The notes: generated by a model from the sequence alone, not told the origin. Counted from the stretch's first letter, positions 28,801 through 36,730 are shown. The stretch is 64,000 nt of DNA from JBDNJM01 sp041687755 (GCA_041687755.1 JBDNJM010000186.1:1-64000), one strand, 5' to 3'. Translations and numbers: made by a program.

Positions 28801-29065
28801 CTCGCCCTCCACGCCGTTCTCGGCGGGTGTCCCCTCCCAGGTCAACGGGAAGCAAATGGTGCGGATCGTCGGCACGGGCGTCGCGACCAACAGCGGCCGT
28901 TACGTGTTCGTCGCGGTGCCGAACTCCAACCAGGCCGGTGGCGTGGTCGACGTCCTCAGCGTGAATGGCGGTCTGGTCCGTCTCGACACGGACTTGACCA
29001 CCCCGGGCATCCAGTCGATCCCGGTGCCCGGCGCCCAGATCCTCTCGAGCTACTTCCGCCAGTAG
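25859..29065 (+). CDS. Very large surface lipoprotein with Ig-like and beta-propeller modules
   Basis: A 1068-residue lipoprotein. The lipobox LAGC puts the lipidated cysteine at residue 45, after a polar 30-residue leader and the hydrophobic TFGLLAGASLTLAGC. The first half contains a bacterial Ig-like (SbsA-type) segment near residue 310 (PEIVLVPQGSSTVPQIT, then TTIRLSFTEPVQ). From about residue 430, short repeats of the YVTN/lactonase propeller type appear: DVIYVGRSSNSISVIDL, GNQVTFININP, SPQGIAWQSENEDIIVCNEG. Such proteins usually act at the cell surface in adhesion or as scaffold; no catalytic motif is seen. It stands alone, 152 bp upstream of the menG gene and probably on its own transcript with a long leader. 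Confidence 0.8.
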   Translation: MMIQRSTTQDVQPSTGGAAAGRPNRSSAARTFGLLAGASLTLAGCGGDGGDDPFGMDLVSVTNGVGQLLPYTIQVIDQGVVSNEVVNIRDLETLYANLDVDLGNGVLPVATWNVNPVLSDGSPGNHYIAARFSQAIDIDSVLTSAPGAGVTNNLVGSVLITASNPTTNESTVVRGRVFIGGKTYAGVDPTTGLLELQQWVSLGSSGGLSFPVADVPEALGFPGTNSATGVAGSADLVRDDTFVFVVDEDDDLSTFEVFPGGGAQIRMSMSESVLSTEGRALNEPGVASSTLGVDGISPEIVLVPQGSSTVPQITPGNDDVDVDPATTIRLSFTEPVQLNTVGSVDNGTTPGFSSSVTVRFGVGGQSETEVLYTVRPASIYDFTQIELIPAFAFPGKGSELVPCDTFARVEIGIVQDQIQDLSGNLNTNSLSTFFETGVGAPIVNAPVAPDVIYVGRSSNSISVIDLNGFGGGTGNPTYDQQDPLKPGNTRFPLNPNLVSQGASLVPALSLGTCTIDGGSAGVFTLTRNSALDTRLISSPDLESVGDMMIGQPLDLTFNNGPPPFGCLSGSPNLCASNGLKQPTPVQLGSFSLRPAVPGQFSTAPIGSGNLISWSPHPNPPPISFPPLCFEPEILGLEPTGIDTLVTNLLVSGGNPFGNPDTSPQQPPSGLLATEQNSYFVGPGRPQIDPSACLPYQIRQQIGHFMYVIDRIRSEVVVLNSNRFTVIDRIPVADPTSLAMSPNLDLLAVSERIGNQVTFININPSSASFHTVVKRTAVGQSPQGIAWQSENEDIIVCNEGSGSISIISAVNLEVRRTVLNNLTAPFELALTPRQAFNQGLQRNVYFGFILNRDGRVGIYESGPDGTNGWGTDQVLGQAPFVFKSPKAIQLDPTELRGGCWIVHEDAIDTFTGQPLGLGGGAVSNLENESGVSGQIPLGIFAGATLASRNIELRVSASVGADTLTGIPVDIAFDDLNNLGGLISPSTPFSAGVPSQVNGKQMVRIVGTGVATNSGRYVFVAVPNSNQAGGVVDVLSVNGGLVRLDTDLTTPGIQSIPVPGAQILSSYFRQ

Positions 29066-29217
29066 GCGCCGGCCCTTTCGGCCTGCCGGACCGCGGTCGG
29101 CTTTGCAGCTCGTCATCCCTCGCGCGAGCGGGGATGGCGGGCTGCAGCTCCATCCGGGCCACAGTTTTGAGGCTCCGAACGCTTCGCGGGCAGCCCGCCA
29201 GAGCCTAAAAAGGAGGC

Positions 29218-29985
29218 ATGCCCGATCCGGTCCAGGTGCAGAGCATGTTCGGGCGCATTGCGCGCCACTACGACACCCTCAATCGGGTGCTCTCGCTGGG
29301 TATCGACCAGCGCTGGCGGCGGGCGGCGGTCGCTCGGGTCCAAAAGGAGACTTCGGGGGAGTTGAGGAGGGTGGTGGACGCGTGCTGCGGTACGGGGGAC
29401 CTCACCCTCGCGCTGGCGGACCAGGGCCTCGACGTGGTCGGCGCGGACTTCACCCCGGAACTGCTGGTGCGTGGGGCGGCGAAGGGCGTCCGGCAGGGAG
29501 CCGAGCGCGCCCTGTTCGCCCACGGCGATGCCCTGCGGCTGCCGCTGCACGATGGCGCGTGCGACGCGGCCACCGTGGCCTTCGGGATCCGCAACGTGGA
29601 GGACCGCACCCTGGGTCTCCGCGAGCTGGGCCGGGTGGTGCGGCCGGGTGGCATTGTCCTGGTGCTCGAGTTCCAGGTGCCGCGCGGGCCGCTCGGGTGG
29701 GTCTACCGCCAGTACTTCGAGCGCGTGCTGCCGCGGGTGGGCGGATGGTTTTCCAAGGACAAGAGCGCCTACACCTACCTGCGCGACACGGTTTTGGCCT
29801 GGCCCAGCGCGGAGGAGCTCGAGTTGGAGATGGAGGCGATCGGCTTTGAGGGCTGTGGCTTCCAGCGGCGCACGTTCGGTATCGTCGCGCTGCACTGGGG
29901 GCGCGTGCCCGTCGCTCGACGCGACGGGGCGGGCGAATCCCCAGCACCCGAGCATGTCGAACCTCTCCCCACTCCCAGCGTCTGA
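29218..29985 (+). CDS. ubiE/menG: Demethylmenaquinone/ubiquinone C-methyltransferase family
   Basis: A 255-residue UbiE/MenG methyltransferase, which adds the ring methyl group in menaquinone (or ubiquinone) synthesis from SAM. The family opening MFGRIARHYDTLNRVLSLGI and DQRWRR is clear. Motif I is VDACCGTGDLTLAL, then VGADFTPELL, AFGIRNVEDR and PGGIVLVLEFQVP, and the C-terminal half has GWFSKDKSAYTYLRDTVLAWP. An AAAGGAGG sequence sits only one base before the ATG, unusually close; the ATG ten codons further in (MFGRIARHYD) is an alternative start. It heads a plus-strand run through CPBP, ubiX, ubiA, holA and mutL. The last 32 bases overlap the next gene. Confidence 0.92.
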   Translation: MPDPVQVQSMFGRIARHYDTLNRVLSLGIDQRWRRAAVARVQKETSGELRRVVDACCGTGDLTLALADQGLDVVGADFTPELLVRGAAKGVRQGAERALFAHGDALRLPLHDGACDAATVAFGIRNVEDRTLGLRELGRVVRPGGIVLVLEFQVPRGPLGWVYRQYFERVLPRVGGWFSKDKSAYTYLRDTVLAWPSAEELELEMEAIGFEGCGFQRRTFGIVALHWGRVPVARRDGAGESPAPEHVEPLPTPSV

Positions 29986-30913
29986 GCCCGATTTGGCGGA
30001 CGTGTTCGAGGAGCAGGAGTGGGACGAGGGCGAGTGGGGCGAGGACGACTGGGAGGAGGACGAGGCGCCCGGGGCCCGGGGCTCGGTCGGCTCGCACTTC
30101 GAAGAACCAGGACGGGCGACCCTGCGATCGGCTCGCCTGACGGCCGCGGGGTCCCAGGAGCCGTCCTTCGCGCTGGCGTTCCTCGCGACCCTGCCGCTGC
30201 TGCTGCTCTACGAATGGGCGCTTTCCACCGATCGCGTCGCCGGTCGCAACGTCTTCGAGCTGTTGATCGGCCTGCCCTTGCGGCCGCTGGGCGAGGCGAG
30301 CTCCGCCGTGCGCTTCGTGGCGCTGGTCGTCGCGGGCATCGCGGCCGGTGTGCTGGCCCATCGCGAACGACTGCGGCTGCTGCCGGGCCTGGGCCGGACC
30401 CTCGTGGAGGGGGCGCTGGCCGCGATTTGTCTGGGACCCTGCCTGGTGGGCGTGCAGCAGGTGCTGGGCTCGGAGCTGATCGGCCTGCCGAACTTGGGGG
30501 GGGCCGGCCCCGGGGCCTCGCCGTCGCTAGAGCGCGCGATGTTCCATTTCGGTGGCGCGGGCTACGAGGAGCTGGTCGCGCGCGTCGGGCTGCTGAGCCT
30601 CTTCTACGTGGTCGTGCGCCACGCGGCGAGCTTCCTGGGCGCGCCGCTTTCCGTCGCCCGAGTCACCGCGGACGTCCTTGCGATCCTGGGCTCGGCGCTG
30701 ATGTTCGCGGCCCTGCACCTCGACAACTTCGTCAGTTGGCTCGGAGTCACGGGGGCGCAGTTCGACGGGCCGACGTTCTTCTGGCGCTTCCTCGCGGGCG
30801 TGCTGCTGGGGACGCTCGTGCGCTGGCGCGGGCTGGGCGTCACGGCCTGGGCCCACGGGCTCTACAACATGAGCGCGGTGCTCGGCGCAGGGCCGGCGGT
30901 CTTTGTGCTCTGA
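29954..30913 (+). CDS. CPBP family intramembrane glutamic-type protease
   Basis: A 319-residue membrane protein of the CPBP/Abi (RCE1-like) family. The first 60 residues are highly acidic (FEEQEWDEGEWGEDDWEEDE). Membrane helices follow at about residues 75-93, 117-137, 148-165 and onward. All three family motifs are present: EExxxR in YEELVARV, FxxxH in MFAALHLD and HxxxN in AHGLYN. These residues form the active site in characterised members, which cleave prenylated or other membrane substrates; many bacterial members have unknown roles. It overlaps the menG gene by 32 bases, and ubiX starts 98 bp downstream, so it is embedded in a prenyl-quinone operon. A link to prenylated substrates is tempting but unproven. 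Confidence 0.88.
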   Translation: MSNLSPLPASEPDLADVFEEQEWDEGEWGEDDWEEDEAPGARGSVGSHFEEPGRATLRSARLTAAGSQEPSFALAFLATLPLLLLYEWALSTDRVAGRNVFELLIGLPLRPLGEASSAVRFVALVVAGIAAGVLAHRERLRLLPGLGRTLVEGALAAICLGPCLVGVQQVLGSELIGLPNLGGAGPGASPSLERAMFHFGGAGYEELVARVGLLSLFYVVVRHAASFLGAPLSVARVTADVLAILGSALMFAALHLDNFVSWLGVTGAQFDGPTFFWRFLAGVLLGTLVRWRGLGVTAWAHGLYNMSAVLGAGPAVFVL

Positions 30914-31011
30914 TCGACGTGCGGGCCTGGATCCTGACGGGCCCCCTTGGGCTGCGGGGGTTCCGGGGGCCGGGGCGAGAAGCGCGCGGCCCGGCGGCCT
31001 AGAATGAGCGC

Positions 31012-31665
31012 ATGTCACGAGTCTTCGTCGGAATCACGGGCGCCAGCGGGCACGCCTACGCGCTGCGCTTGATCCAGGAACTGGCCGCCGCGGGTGTCGG
31101 GGTCTCGGCCTCAATCACCAACGCTGGCTGCAAGGTCATCCGGCACGAGCTGGGGCTGGAGGCGGGCACGGCCGGTGAGACGCTGGAGGAGGCGTTGCGT
31201 TCGACGCTCCCGGAAGAGCACCGCGAACGGGTGACGGCGTTCGGCAGCAGCGCGGTGGAGGCGCCGCCCTCCTCGGGTACGGCCCTGACCGGCGGCGTGG
31301 TTCTGTGCCCGTGCTCGATGGGCACCATGGCGCGGGTCGCGGCGGGCTTCTCGAGCAACCTGGTGGAGCGCGCGGCGGACGTGGCGCTCAAGGAGCGGCG
31401 GCAGCTGATCGTCGTGCCGCGCGAGACGCCGCTGTCCACGATCCACCTCGAGAACATGCTCCGGCTGAGCCAGCTCGGGGCGCAGATCCTGCCGGCGATG
31501 CCCGGCTTCTACCACCGGCCGCAGACGATGGATGACCTGATCGGGCACGTCGTCGGCAAGGTGCTCGACGCCCTGCGGATCGAGCACGGGGTCGGCGCCC
31601 GCTGGAAGGGGCTGGACGAGCCCGAGCAGGAGCAGGGCACGGTGCGCGCGGAGGGGGCGGGCTGA
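31012..31665 (+). CDS. ubiX: UbiX-family flavin prenyltransferase
   Basis: A 217-residue flavoprotein. UbiX enzymes prenylate reduced FMN to give the cofactor of UbiD-type decarboxylases. Landmarks: VGITGASGHAYALRLIQEL (FMN-binding start), VVLCPCSMGTMARVAAGFSSN and ERAADVALKERRQLIVVPRE, then TPLSTIHLENMLRLSQLGA. The C-terminal 25 residues are variable. Adjacent ubiA (one-base overlap) and an upstream menG/ubiE gene place it in quinone synthesis. With a UbiA of MqnP appearance it may be the MqnL-type member serving the futalosine menaquinone route. No ubiD/mqnM gene is in the window. Confidence 0.94.
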   Translation: MSRVFVGITGASGHAYALRLIQELAAAGVGVSASITNAGCKVIRHELGLEAGTAGETLEEALRSTLPEEHRERVTAFGSSAVEAPPSSGTALTGGVVLCPCSMGTMARVAAGFSSNLVERAADVALKERRQLIVVPRETPLSTIHLENMLRLSQLGAQILPAMPGFYHRPQTMDDLIGHVVGKVLDALRIEHGVGARWKGLDEPEQEQGTVRAEGAG

Positions 31666-32564
31666 TGCTGGCCGAAGGGGCAAACGTGCAGCGAGCTGGC
31701 TTGAGCGACTACCTGTCGCTCGTGAAGTTCAGTCACTCGATCTTTGCGCTGCCGTTCGCGCTGATCGCGGCCTGGGTCGCGGCCGGCGGGCTCCCGGGCT
31801 GGCGCGTGCTCGGGCTGGTCCTGCTGGCCTGCGTGCTCGCGCGGACGGCGGCAATGGCCTTCAACCGGCTGGTGGACCGGCGCCTGGACGCGCTCAACCC
31901 GCGCACTGCCGGTCGCGAACTGCCGGCGGGCAAGCTGAAGCCGGGGCGGGTCGCGCTCCTGACGACGCTCAGCGGCGCGGGCTTCGTCGCGACCGCTTTC
32001 GCCCTGAACCCAACGGCGGGCTGGATGGCCTTCCCGGTCCTGGCCGCCCTGTTGGGGTACTCGTACCTGAAGCGCGTAACGCCGGCCGTGCACCTCTGGC
32101 TGGGGCTGTGCCTGGGCCTGGCGCCGCTGGGCGCCTGGGTGGCCGTGCAGGGCGGCCTGGCGGGGGATCTGCGCGTGCCGCTGCTGCTGGGGCTGGCGGT
32201 GACGACCTGGGTCGCCGGCTTCGACCTGATTTACTCCTGCCAGGACGCGGAGCACGACGCTGCCGTCGGGCTGCGCTCGGTGCCGGCCAGCCTGGGCAAG
32301 CGCCGGGCTCTGCAGCTCAGCCGCCTGCTGCACGTCGCCACGGTCCTCGCCCTGGCTGTTTTCGGGGTCCTGGCGGGGCTTGGCGCCGTCTGGCACGTGG
32401 GCGTGGTGGGCGCGGCCTTGCTGCTGGCTTACGAGCAGAGCCTGGTGCGGGCCGACGACTTATCGCGGGTCGATCTCGCGTTCTTCACGCTGAACGGCTG
32501 GATGGGCGTGGGCCTGTTCATCGCGGCGGTGCTGGACCTCGCCCTGGGGGCTGGCGGGGCGTAG
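31665..32564 (+). CDS. ubiA/mqnP: UbiA-family polyprenyltransferase, probably MqnP-like
   Basis: A 299-residue membrane enzyme with seven to nine helices that attaches a polyprenyl chain to an aromatic acid. The first aspartate-rich motif reads NRLVDRRLDALNPRTAGREL; the second is DLIYSCQDAEHD. The NRxxDxxxDxxNPRTAxR form is the one seen in UbiA-like enzymes paired with UbiX, including MqnP of the futalosine pathway. Its ATG overlaps the TGA of ubiX by one base, so translation is coupled. A start 8 codons later (GTG, VQRAGLSDYLS) is possible. holA begins 13 bp downstream. Confidence 0.9.
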   Translation: MLAEGANVQRAGLSDYLSLVKFSHSIFALPFALIAAWVAAGGLPGWRVLGLVLLACVLARTAAMAFNRLVDRRLDALNPRTAGRELPAGKLKPGRVALLTTLSGAGFVATAFALNPTAGWMAFPVLAALLGYSYLKRVTPAVHLWLGLCLGLAPLGAWVAVQGGLAGDLRVPLLLGLAVTTWVAGFDLIYSCQDAEHDAAVGLRSVPASLGKRRALQLSRLLHVATVLALAVFGVLAGLGAVWHVGVVGAALLLAYEQSLVRADDLSRVDLAFFTLNGWMGVGLFIAAVLDLALGAGGA

Positions 32565-32577
32565 GCTGGCGTTTCTA

Positions 32578-33720
32578 ATGGCCGCCGCGAAGCAACGAGA
32601 ACAGCCGCCCCAGGCGCAGCTGGGGAACTACCGGAAGCTCCTGGAATCGGCCGAGCGGCTGCCGCGAGTGACCGTGGCCCGCGGCGATGAAGGCTACTTC
32701 CGGGGCAAGATCGTGGAGGCGGCGGTGGCGGCGGCCAAGCGGCTCGATACAGAAGTCATCGTGCACGACGGGGCCGATCCCGACTACGACGCCCAAACCT
32801 TGATGGGCGACCTCGCGACGCTGCCGATGTTCGCCAGCCGCCAGTTGATCGTCGTGCGCAACACCGAGTCGGCGCTCGCCAAGCGCGGCAAGGACCAGCC
32901 GCCGCTGGTGCGCGCGCTCCTAGCGTTCATCGAGCGCGGAGATCCGGAGCGCGCGGTGTGCCTAACGGCCTCCTCGATGCGCGCGGACCACGCGCTGGCG
33001 AAGGCGGCCAAGAAGGCGGAGTGCCCCGTGCTCAACGTGCGCCGGCTGTACGAGACCGCGCCGCCCTGGAAGCCGGACCCGCGCCAGTCCGAGCTGGCGC
33101 TCTACGTCGGTATCCGCGCGCGCGAGCTGGGGATGCCGCTGTCGCCGGACCAGGCCTTGATGGTCGCCCAGGCGACCGGCAACGATCTCAGCGCGATCGA
33201 CGATCAGCTCCAGCGCGTGAAGCGCAGCGGGCCGGAGAAGCTTGGCGAGACGCTGGGGTTCCAGGCCGGCGGTTCGCCGTTCGCCGTGGCCGATGCGCTG
33301 ATCGAGGGCCGTTCGCGCGAGGCGGTCAGCGGGATCGAGGCCCTTTGGCGCGCGGGCATGGTGCAGCGCGACGGCGGCCGCGTGGTGGACGGGCGCGCCC
33401 TCGCCGCCATGTTGACCAGCGCCCTGGTGCGCGGCACGCGCCAGGGGTACGCCGCGGCCGTGGCCCGCGCCGCTGGCGCACCGCCGTCGGAAGCGGCGCG
33501 GCTCGCGGGCGTGGCTGGCGCGCCGCGCACGGTGGAGGGCTTTCTCGGGCGCATCCAGAAGCGTCCGGACCCCGCGCGCTGGCTCGAGATGCTGCACGCC
33601 TCCAGCAACCTGGAGCGGCGCGCGAAGGGCGGGGCCGGCGTCGACGCCAACGATCTGTCCCACCTGGCCCTGCAGTGGGCCCTGTTCGAGTCCTCAGCAG
33701 CCAAGGCGGCCAAGCGCTAG
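32578..33720 (+). CDS. holA: DNA polymerase III delta subunit (HolA-like)
   Basis: A 380-residue clamp-loader subunit. It matches the delta subunit in length and segment order: VTVARGDEGYFRGKIVEA near the N-terminus, the acidic ADPDYDAQTLMGDLATLPMF, then SRQLIVVRNTE and AVCLTASSMRADHALAKAA. The middle helical domain has MVAQATGNDLSAIDDQLQRV, and the C-terminal collar domain includes ADALIEGRSREAVSGIEALW. Delta opens the beta clamp with the tau/gamma and delta-prime subunits. It sits between ubiA and mutL (15 bp to the mutL ATG), so replication and repair genes are appended to the quinone operon. Divergence within this family is high, but the assignment is reasonable. Confidence 0.85.
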   Translation: MAAAKQREQPPQAQLGNYRKLLESAERLPRVTVARGDEGYFRGKIVEAAVAAAKRLDTEVIVHDGADPDYDAQTLMGDLATLPMFASRQLIVVRNTESALAKRGKDQPPLVRALLAFIERGDPERAVCLTASSMRADHALAKAAKKAECPVLNVRRLYETAPPWKPDPRQSELALYVGIRARELGMPLSPDQALMVAQATGNDLSAIDDQLQRVKRSGPEKLGETLGFQAGGSPFAVADALIEGRSREAVSGIEALWRAGMVQRDGGRVVDGRALAAMLTSALVRGTRQGYAAAVARAAGAPPSEAARLAGVAGAPRTVEGFLGRIQKRPDPARWLEMLHASSNLERRAKGGAGVDANDLSHLALQWALFESSAAKAAKR

Positions 33721-33735
33721 CCGCCACGAGACCCC

Positions 33736-35580
33736 ATGGCACGACCCTCTCCCGTTCGCGAGCTGCCCGAGATCGTCAAGAACCAAATCGCCGCGGGCGA
33801 GGTGGTCGAGCGGCCGGCGTCGGTCGTCAAAGAACTCGTCGAGAACGCGCTGGATGCGGGCGCGACGCGCATCCAAGTCGATCTCGAGGAGGGCGGCGTG
33901 CGGCTGGTGCGCATCACGGACAACGGCTCGGGCATGCGGGCGGGAGACCTGGATCTGGCCTTCCGCCCGCACGCGACGAGCAAGCTGCACGAGCTCGAGG
34001 ACCTCGATCACATCGCGTCCCTGGGGTTCCGGGGCGAGGCGCTGGCCTCGATCGGCTCGGTGGCCCGCTGCCGCATCCTGACGCGCGCCGAAGACGACAG
34101 CCTGGGGTCCGAGATCGTCAACGAGGGCGGCAAACTGGGCAGCGTCCAGGAGGCTGGCGCGCCCCTGGGCACGACGCTCGAGGTGCGCGACCTGTTCTAC
34201 AACACGCCCGCGCGGCGGCGGTTCCTCAAGCGCACCCAGACGGAACTTGGGCGCTGTCTCGACGTGCTGCAGCGCCTGGCGCTCGGACAGCTGGGCGTGG
34301 GCTTCGTCGTAAACCACAACGGGGCGCGCGTGCTCGACGTCGAGCCGGAGATGGACCTGCGCGGGCGGGTCCGGCGGATCTATTCGAGCGAACTCGCCGA
34401 CAGCCTCGAGCCCGTCAGCGCCGGCGACGACAACGCGCCCCTGCGCCTGCGTGGGCTGGTCGCGCCGCCGCGCTTTTCCCTGCGCCAGGCGACGCGGCTG
34501 CACTGGTTGCTCAACGGCCGCCCGCTGCGCGATCGCGTACTCGTGAGCCTCGTCAAGCAGGGCTACCGCGGGTACCTTGAGGACGGCCGGCTGCCCAGCG
34601 TGTTCCTGCACCTGTCGATGGATCCCGCGCTGGTCGACGTCAACGTGCACCCGACCAAGAGCGAGGTGCGCTTCCGCGACGACAAGCCGCTGTTCAGCCT
34701 CTGTGTTCCAGCCATCCGGAGTGCGGTCGCGCGCACCGACATCGCGACGCCGGGCGAGAAGCTGTTGGCGCGCGTTGAGCGGCGCGGGGACTGGGTTCCG
34801 CGCACCGAGAGCTTCCTGCCCGATCCGGGCGGGCTGGCGAACGCGCGCACTCCACGGGTGGGGGACGAGCGACTGGAGGTCGTCGATATCCCGCGCGCGG
34901 AGTCGCAGTCGGGCGCTTCGGCGCCGGAGGGCCCGGGCGGGCTGGGCTTCGACTCCAGCGGCGGGCGCGTGGCCGAGGGCCCCGCGGCGTGGGCCCGCGC
35001 AGACGAGTTCGAGGGACCGTTCATCCAGATCGACAAGACCTACCTGGTACGCGCGCTGCCCGACGGCTTCGAGGTCGTCGATCAGCATGCCCTGCACGAG
35101 CGTATGACCTTCGAAGGCCTGCGCGAGGACTTGCACAAGGGCAGCATCGCCGTGCAGCGCCTGCTGATGCCGGAGGTCTGTGAGCTGGCGCGCGACGAAG
35201 TCAGTCAGATTGAAGCCAACCTCGAGGGGCTGGCGCGCCTTGGCATCGAGCTCTCAATCTTCGGGCCCACCAGCGTTGCCGTGCAGGGTCTGCCGGCCCG
35301 GCTGCGGCGGCCGGACGCCGAGGGCATCGTGCGCGATGTGCTGGCGACGCTGTCGAGCACCGGCCAGCTGCCCGATGCCGAGGAAGTGCTTGAGGAACTC
35401 CTGCACCGCACGGCCTGCCGCAGCTCCATCATGGCGGGCGACGAGCTGGACCAGAGCTCGATCCGTTCGTTGCTCGAGCGCGCGGATCAGCTTGAGAACA
35501 GCCAGACCTGCCCGCACTCGCGCCCGACGCGCGTGCGCTTCACCTTGGCCGACCTGGAGAAGGCGTTCCACCGGACCTGA
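33736..35580 (+). CDS. mutL: DNA mismatch repair protein MutL with endonuclease motif
   Basis: A 614-residue GHKL ATPase. The N-terminal domain has IAAGEVVERPASVVKELVEN, DAGATRIQV, ITDNGSGM and the lid region TSKLHELEDLDHIASLGFRG. A variable linker spans about residues 335-415. The C-terminal dimerisation domain carries DQHALHERMTFE, which satisfies the metal-dependent endonuclease motif DQHA-x2-E-x4-E, with the accompanying ACRSSIMAGD and TCPHSRPT segments. It is therefore expected to nick DNA itself, as in methyl-independent mismatch repair, rather than act through MutH. mutS is not in the window. It is the last gene of the run from menG, and a copy of the post-stop repeat begins directly after its TGA. 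Confidence 0.96.
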   Translation: MARPSPVRELPEIVKNQIAAGEVVERPASVVKELVENALDAGATRIQVDLEEGGVRLVRITDNGSGMRAGDLDLAFRPHATSKLHELEDLDHIASLGFRGEALASIGSVARCRILTRAEDDSLGSEIVNEGGKLGSVQEAGAPLGTTLEVRDLFYNTPARRRFLKRTQTELGRCLDVLQRLALGQLGVGFVVNHNGARVLDVEPEMDLRGRVRRIYSSELADSLEPVSAGDDNAPLRLRGLVAPPRFSLRQATRLHWLLNGRPLRDRVLVSLVKQGYRGYLEDGRLPSVFLHLSMDPALVDVNVHPTKSEVRFRDDKPLFSLCVPAIRSAVARTDIATPGEKLLARVERRGDWVPRTESFLPDPGGLANARTPRVGDERLEVVDIPRAESQSGASAPEGPGGLGFDSSGGRVAEGPAAWARADEFEGPFIQIDKTYLVRALPDGFEVVDQHALHERMTFEGLREDLHKGSIAVQRLLMPEVCELARDEVSQIEANLEGLARLGIELSIFGPTSVAVQGLPARLRRPDAEGIVRDVLATLSSTGQLPDAEEVLEELLHRTACRSSIMAGDELDQSSIRSLLERADQLENSQTCPHSRPTRVRFTLADLEKAFHRT

Positions 35581-35700
35581 GAGGCTGTGAAACAACGGCG
35601 CTGCTGAAGCGAAGTGCCTCTCTGGTGCCTTTTGGCCCATCGCCCGAGGCGCTGGAGCGTGAGCCCGCGCGGCAAGTCATCCTTTCCCATGCTCTGGCAC
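35581..35700 (+). repeat. Post-stop repeat element, copy 4 (after mutL)
   Basis: Immediately after the mutL TGA: GAGGCTGTGAAACAACGGCG, CTGCTGAAGCGAAGTGCCTC, TCTGGTGCCTTTTGGCCCAT and CGCCCGAGGCGCTGGAGCG. GAGAGGC (35579-35585, using two stop-codon bases) can pair with GCCTCTC (35616-35622). This is the best-preserved copy and served as reference for the other three. Confidence 0.7.
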
Positions 35701-35734
35701 CCCTTGCCGAGCGATGATCGGGAGCTCGCCGGTG

Positions 35735-36730
35735 CTACTCCGGCGGCTGGAACTGCTCTTGCTCGAGCGGCGCGCCGAGCCGGCTGTCCTTCATCAGCCA
35801 GAGCTCGCGGTCAGGCTTTTCCTTGAAGTTCTGGAGGCCCTCGACGTTGAGCACGCGGCTGTAGATCTTGATGTGGTGGGGGACGACGAAGCCGCCGTTG
35901 TCGCGCACGTCCTCGAGCAGGATCAGCTGCTCGGGCGGGAGCGCGGTCGGCAGGAGCTCGTTCGGTGCGCGCGTGAGAATTTTGCGGACGTGCATCGCCT
36001 TGAGCACAGGCGGGAGGGGCTCGCCCTTCTCCACGCGCGCAGGGAGATAGCCGAGCCGCACGCGGTAGATGCGGTCCGCGGCGGCGCCCTGCTGGGTGGA
36101 GGCGATGCCCTCGACCACGCCGAAGTCGGGCGAGACGATCTCAAGCCACTCCAGCCGATGAAACTTGGCGTCCTGGGGCATCACGCCCGCGGGCGGGCCT
36201 TCGACGCGGGTCAGCTCTAAGACCTGCGCGTTGGACAGGTCGGCGAGCCGCGCGAAGTTCTTCGCGAGGCTGAGTGCGCTGTTGATTCGGCTTTGGTCTT
36301 CCTTGTACTCACGACCGCTGAGAATGAGCGGGGGCTGGCCTGGCTCGACCAGGTAGTAGCCGCGGTTGCCGTACCCGATCTCGCGCTTGTCCTCGGTGCG
36401 CAGGCTGACGAAGCGCGGCGCCTTCCAGCGCACGCGCGCGATCGTCTCGATCGAGCCCGGGCGCGGGCGGCCGTCGGGTTCCGCGCGGTCGATCAGCTCG
36501 AAGCGCACCTCGAACGACGCCAGCGGCACGGGCAGTTCCGAGCCAGGGCGCATGGAGCGGGTCAGGCTGCGATACGCCTCGGCGGCTTCCGGCGCCGTGC
36601 CGACCGGGATACCGTCCTCTGCCGGCGCGGTCGCGGCAGGGGTCGCGACCGTCTGGAGGGCGTCGGCGGTCGCTCCGGCGAATCCGGGCAGGGACAGGAG
36701 CAGAGGCAGGGCGGCGATCGATCGAAGCAT
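35735..36730 (-). CDS. Secreted protein of unknown function
   Basis: A 331-residue exported protein with a signal peptide (SIAALPLLLSLPGFAGATADA). After a proline/alanine-rich segment, the body (about residue 65 on) is beta-rich: FEVRFELIDRAEPDGRPRPG, VRWKAPRFVSLRTEDKREIG, YYLVEPGQPPLILSG and a C-terminal KIYSRVLNVEGLQNF. The layout recalls LolA/LolB-like or outer-membrane-lipoprotein-sorting folds, in which an open beta-sheet binds lipid, but I cannot assign it with confidence. It is a single gene, convergent with mutL and divergent from miaA. Confidence 0.7.
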   Translation of the reverse strand: MLRSIAALPLLLSLPGFAGATADALQTVATPAATAPAEDGIPVGTAPEAAEAYRSLTRSMRPGSELPVPLASFEVRFELIDRAEPDGRPRPGSIETIARVRWKAPRFVSLRTEDKREIGYGNRGYYLVEPGQPPLILSGREYKEDQSRINSALSLAKNFARLADLSNAQVLELTRVEGPPAGVMPQDAKFHRLEWLEIVSPDFGVVEGIASTQQGAAADRIYRVRLGYLPARVEKGEPLPPVLKAMHVRKILTRAPNELLPTALPPEQLILLEDVRDNGGFVVPHHIKIYSRVLNVEGLQNFKEKPDRELWLMKDSRLGAPLEQEQFQPPE

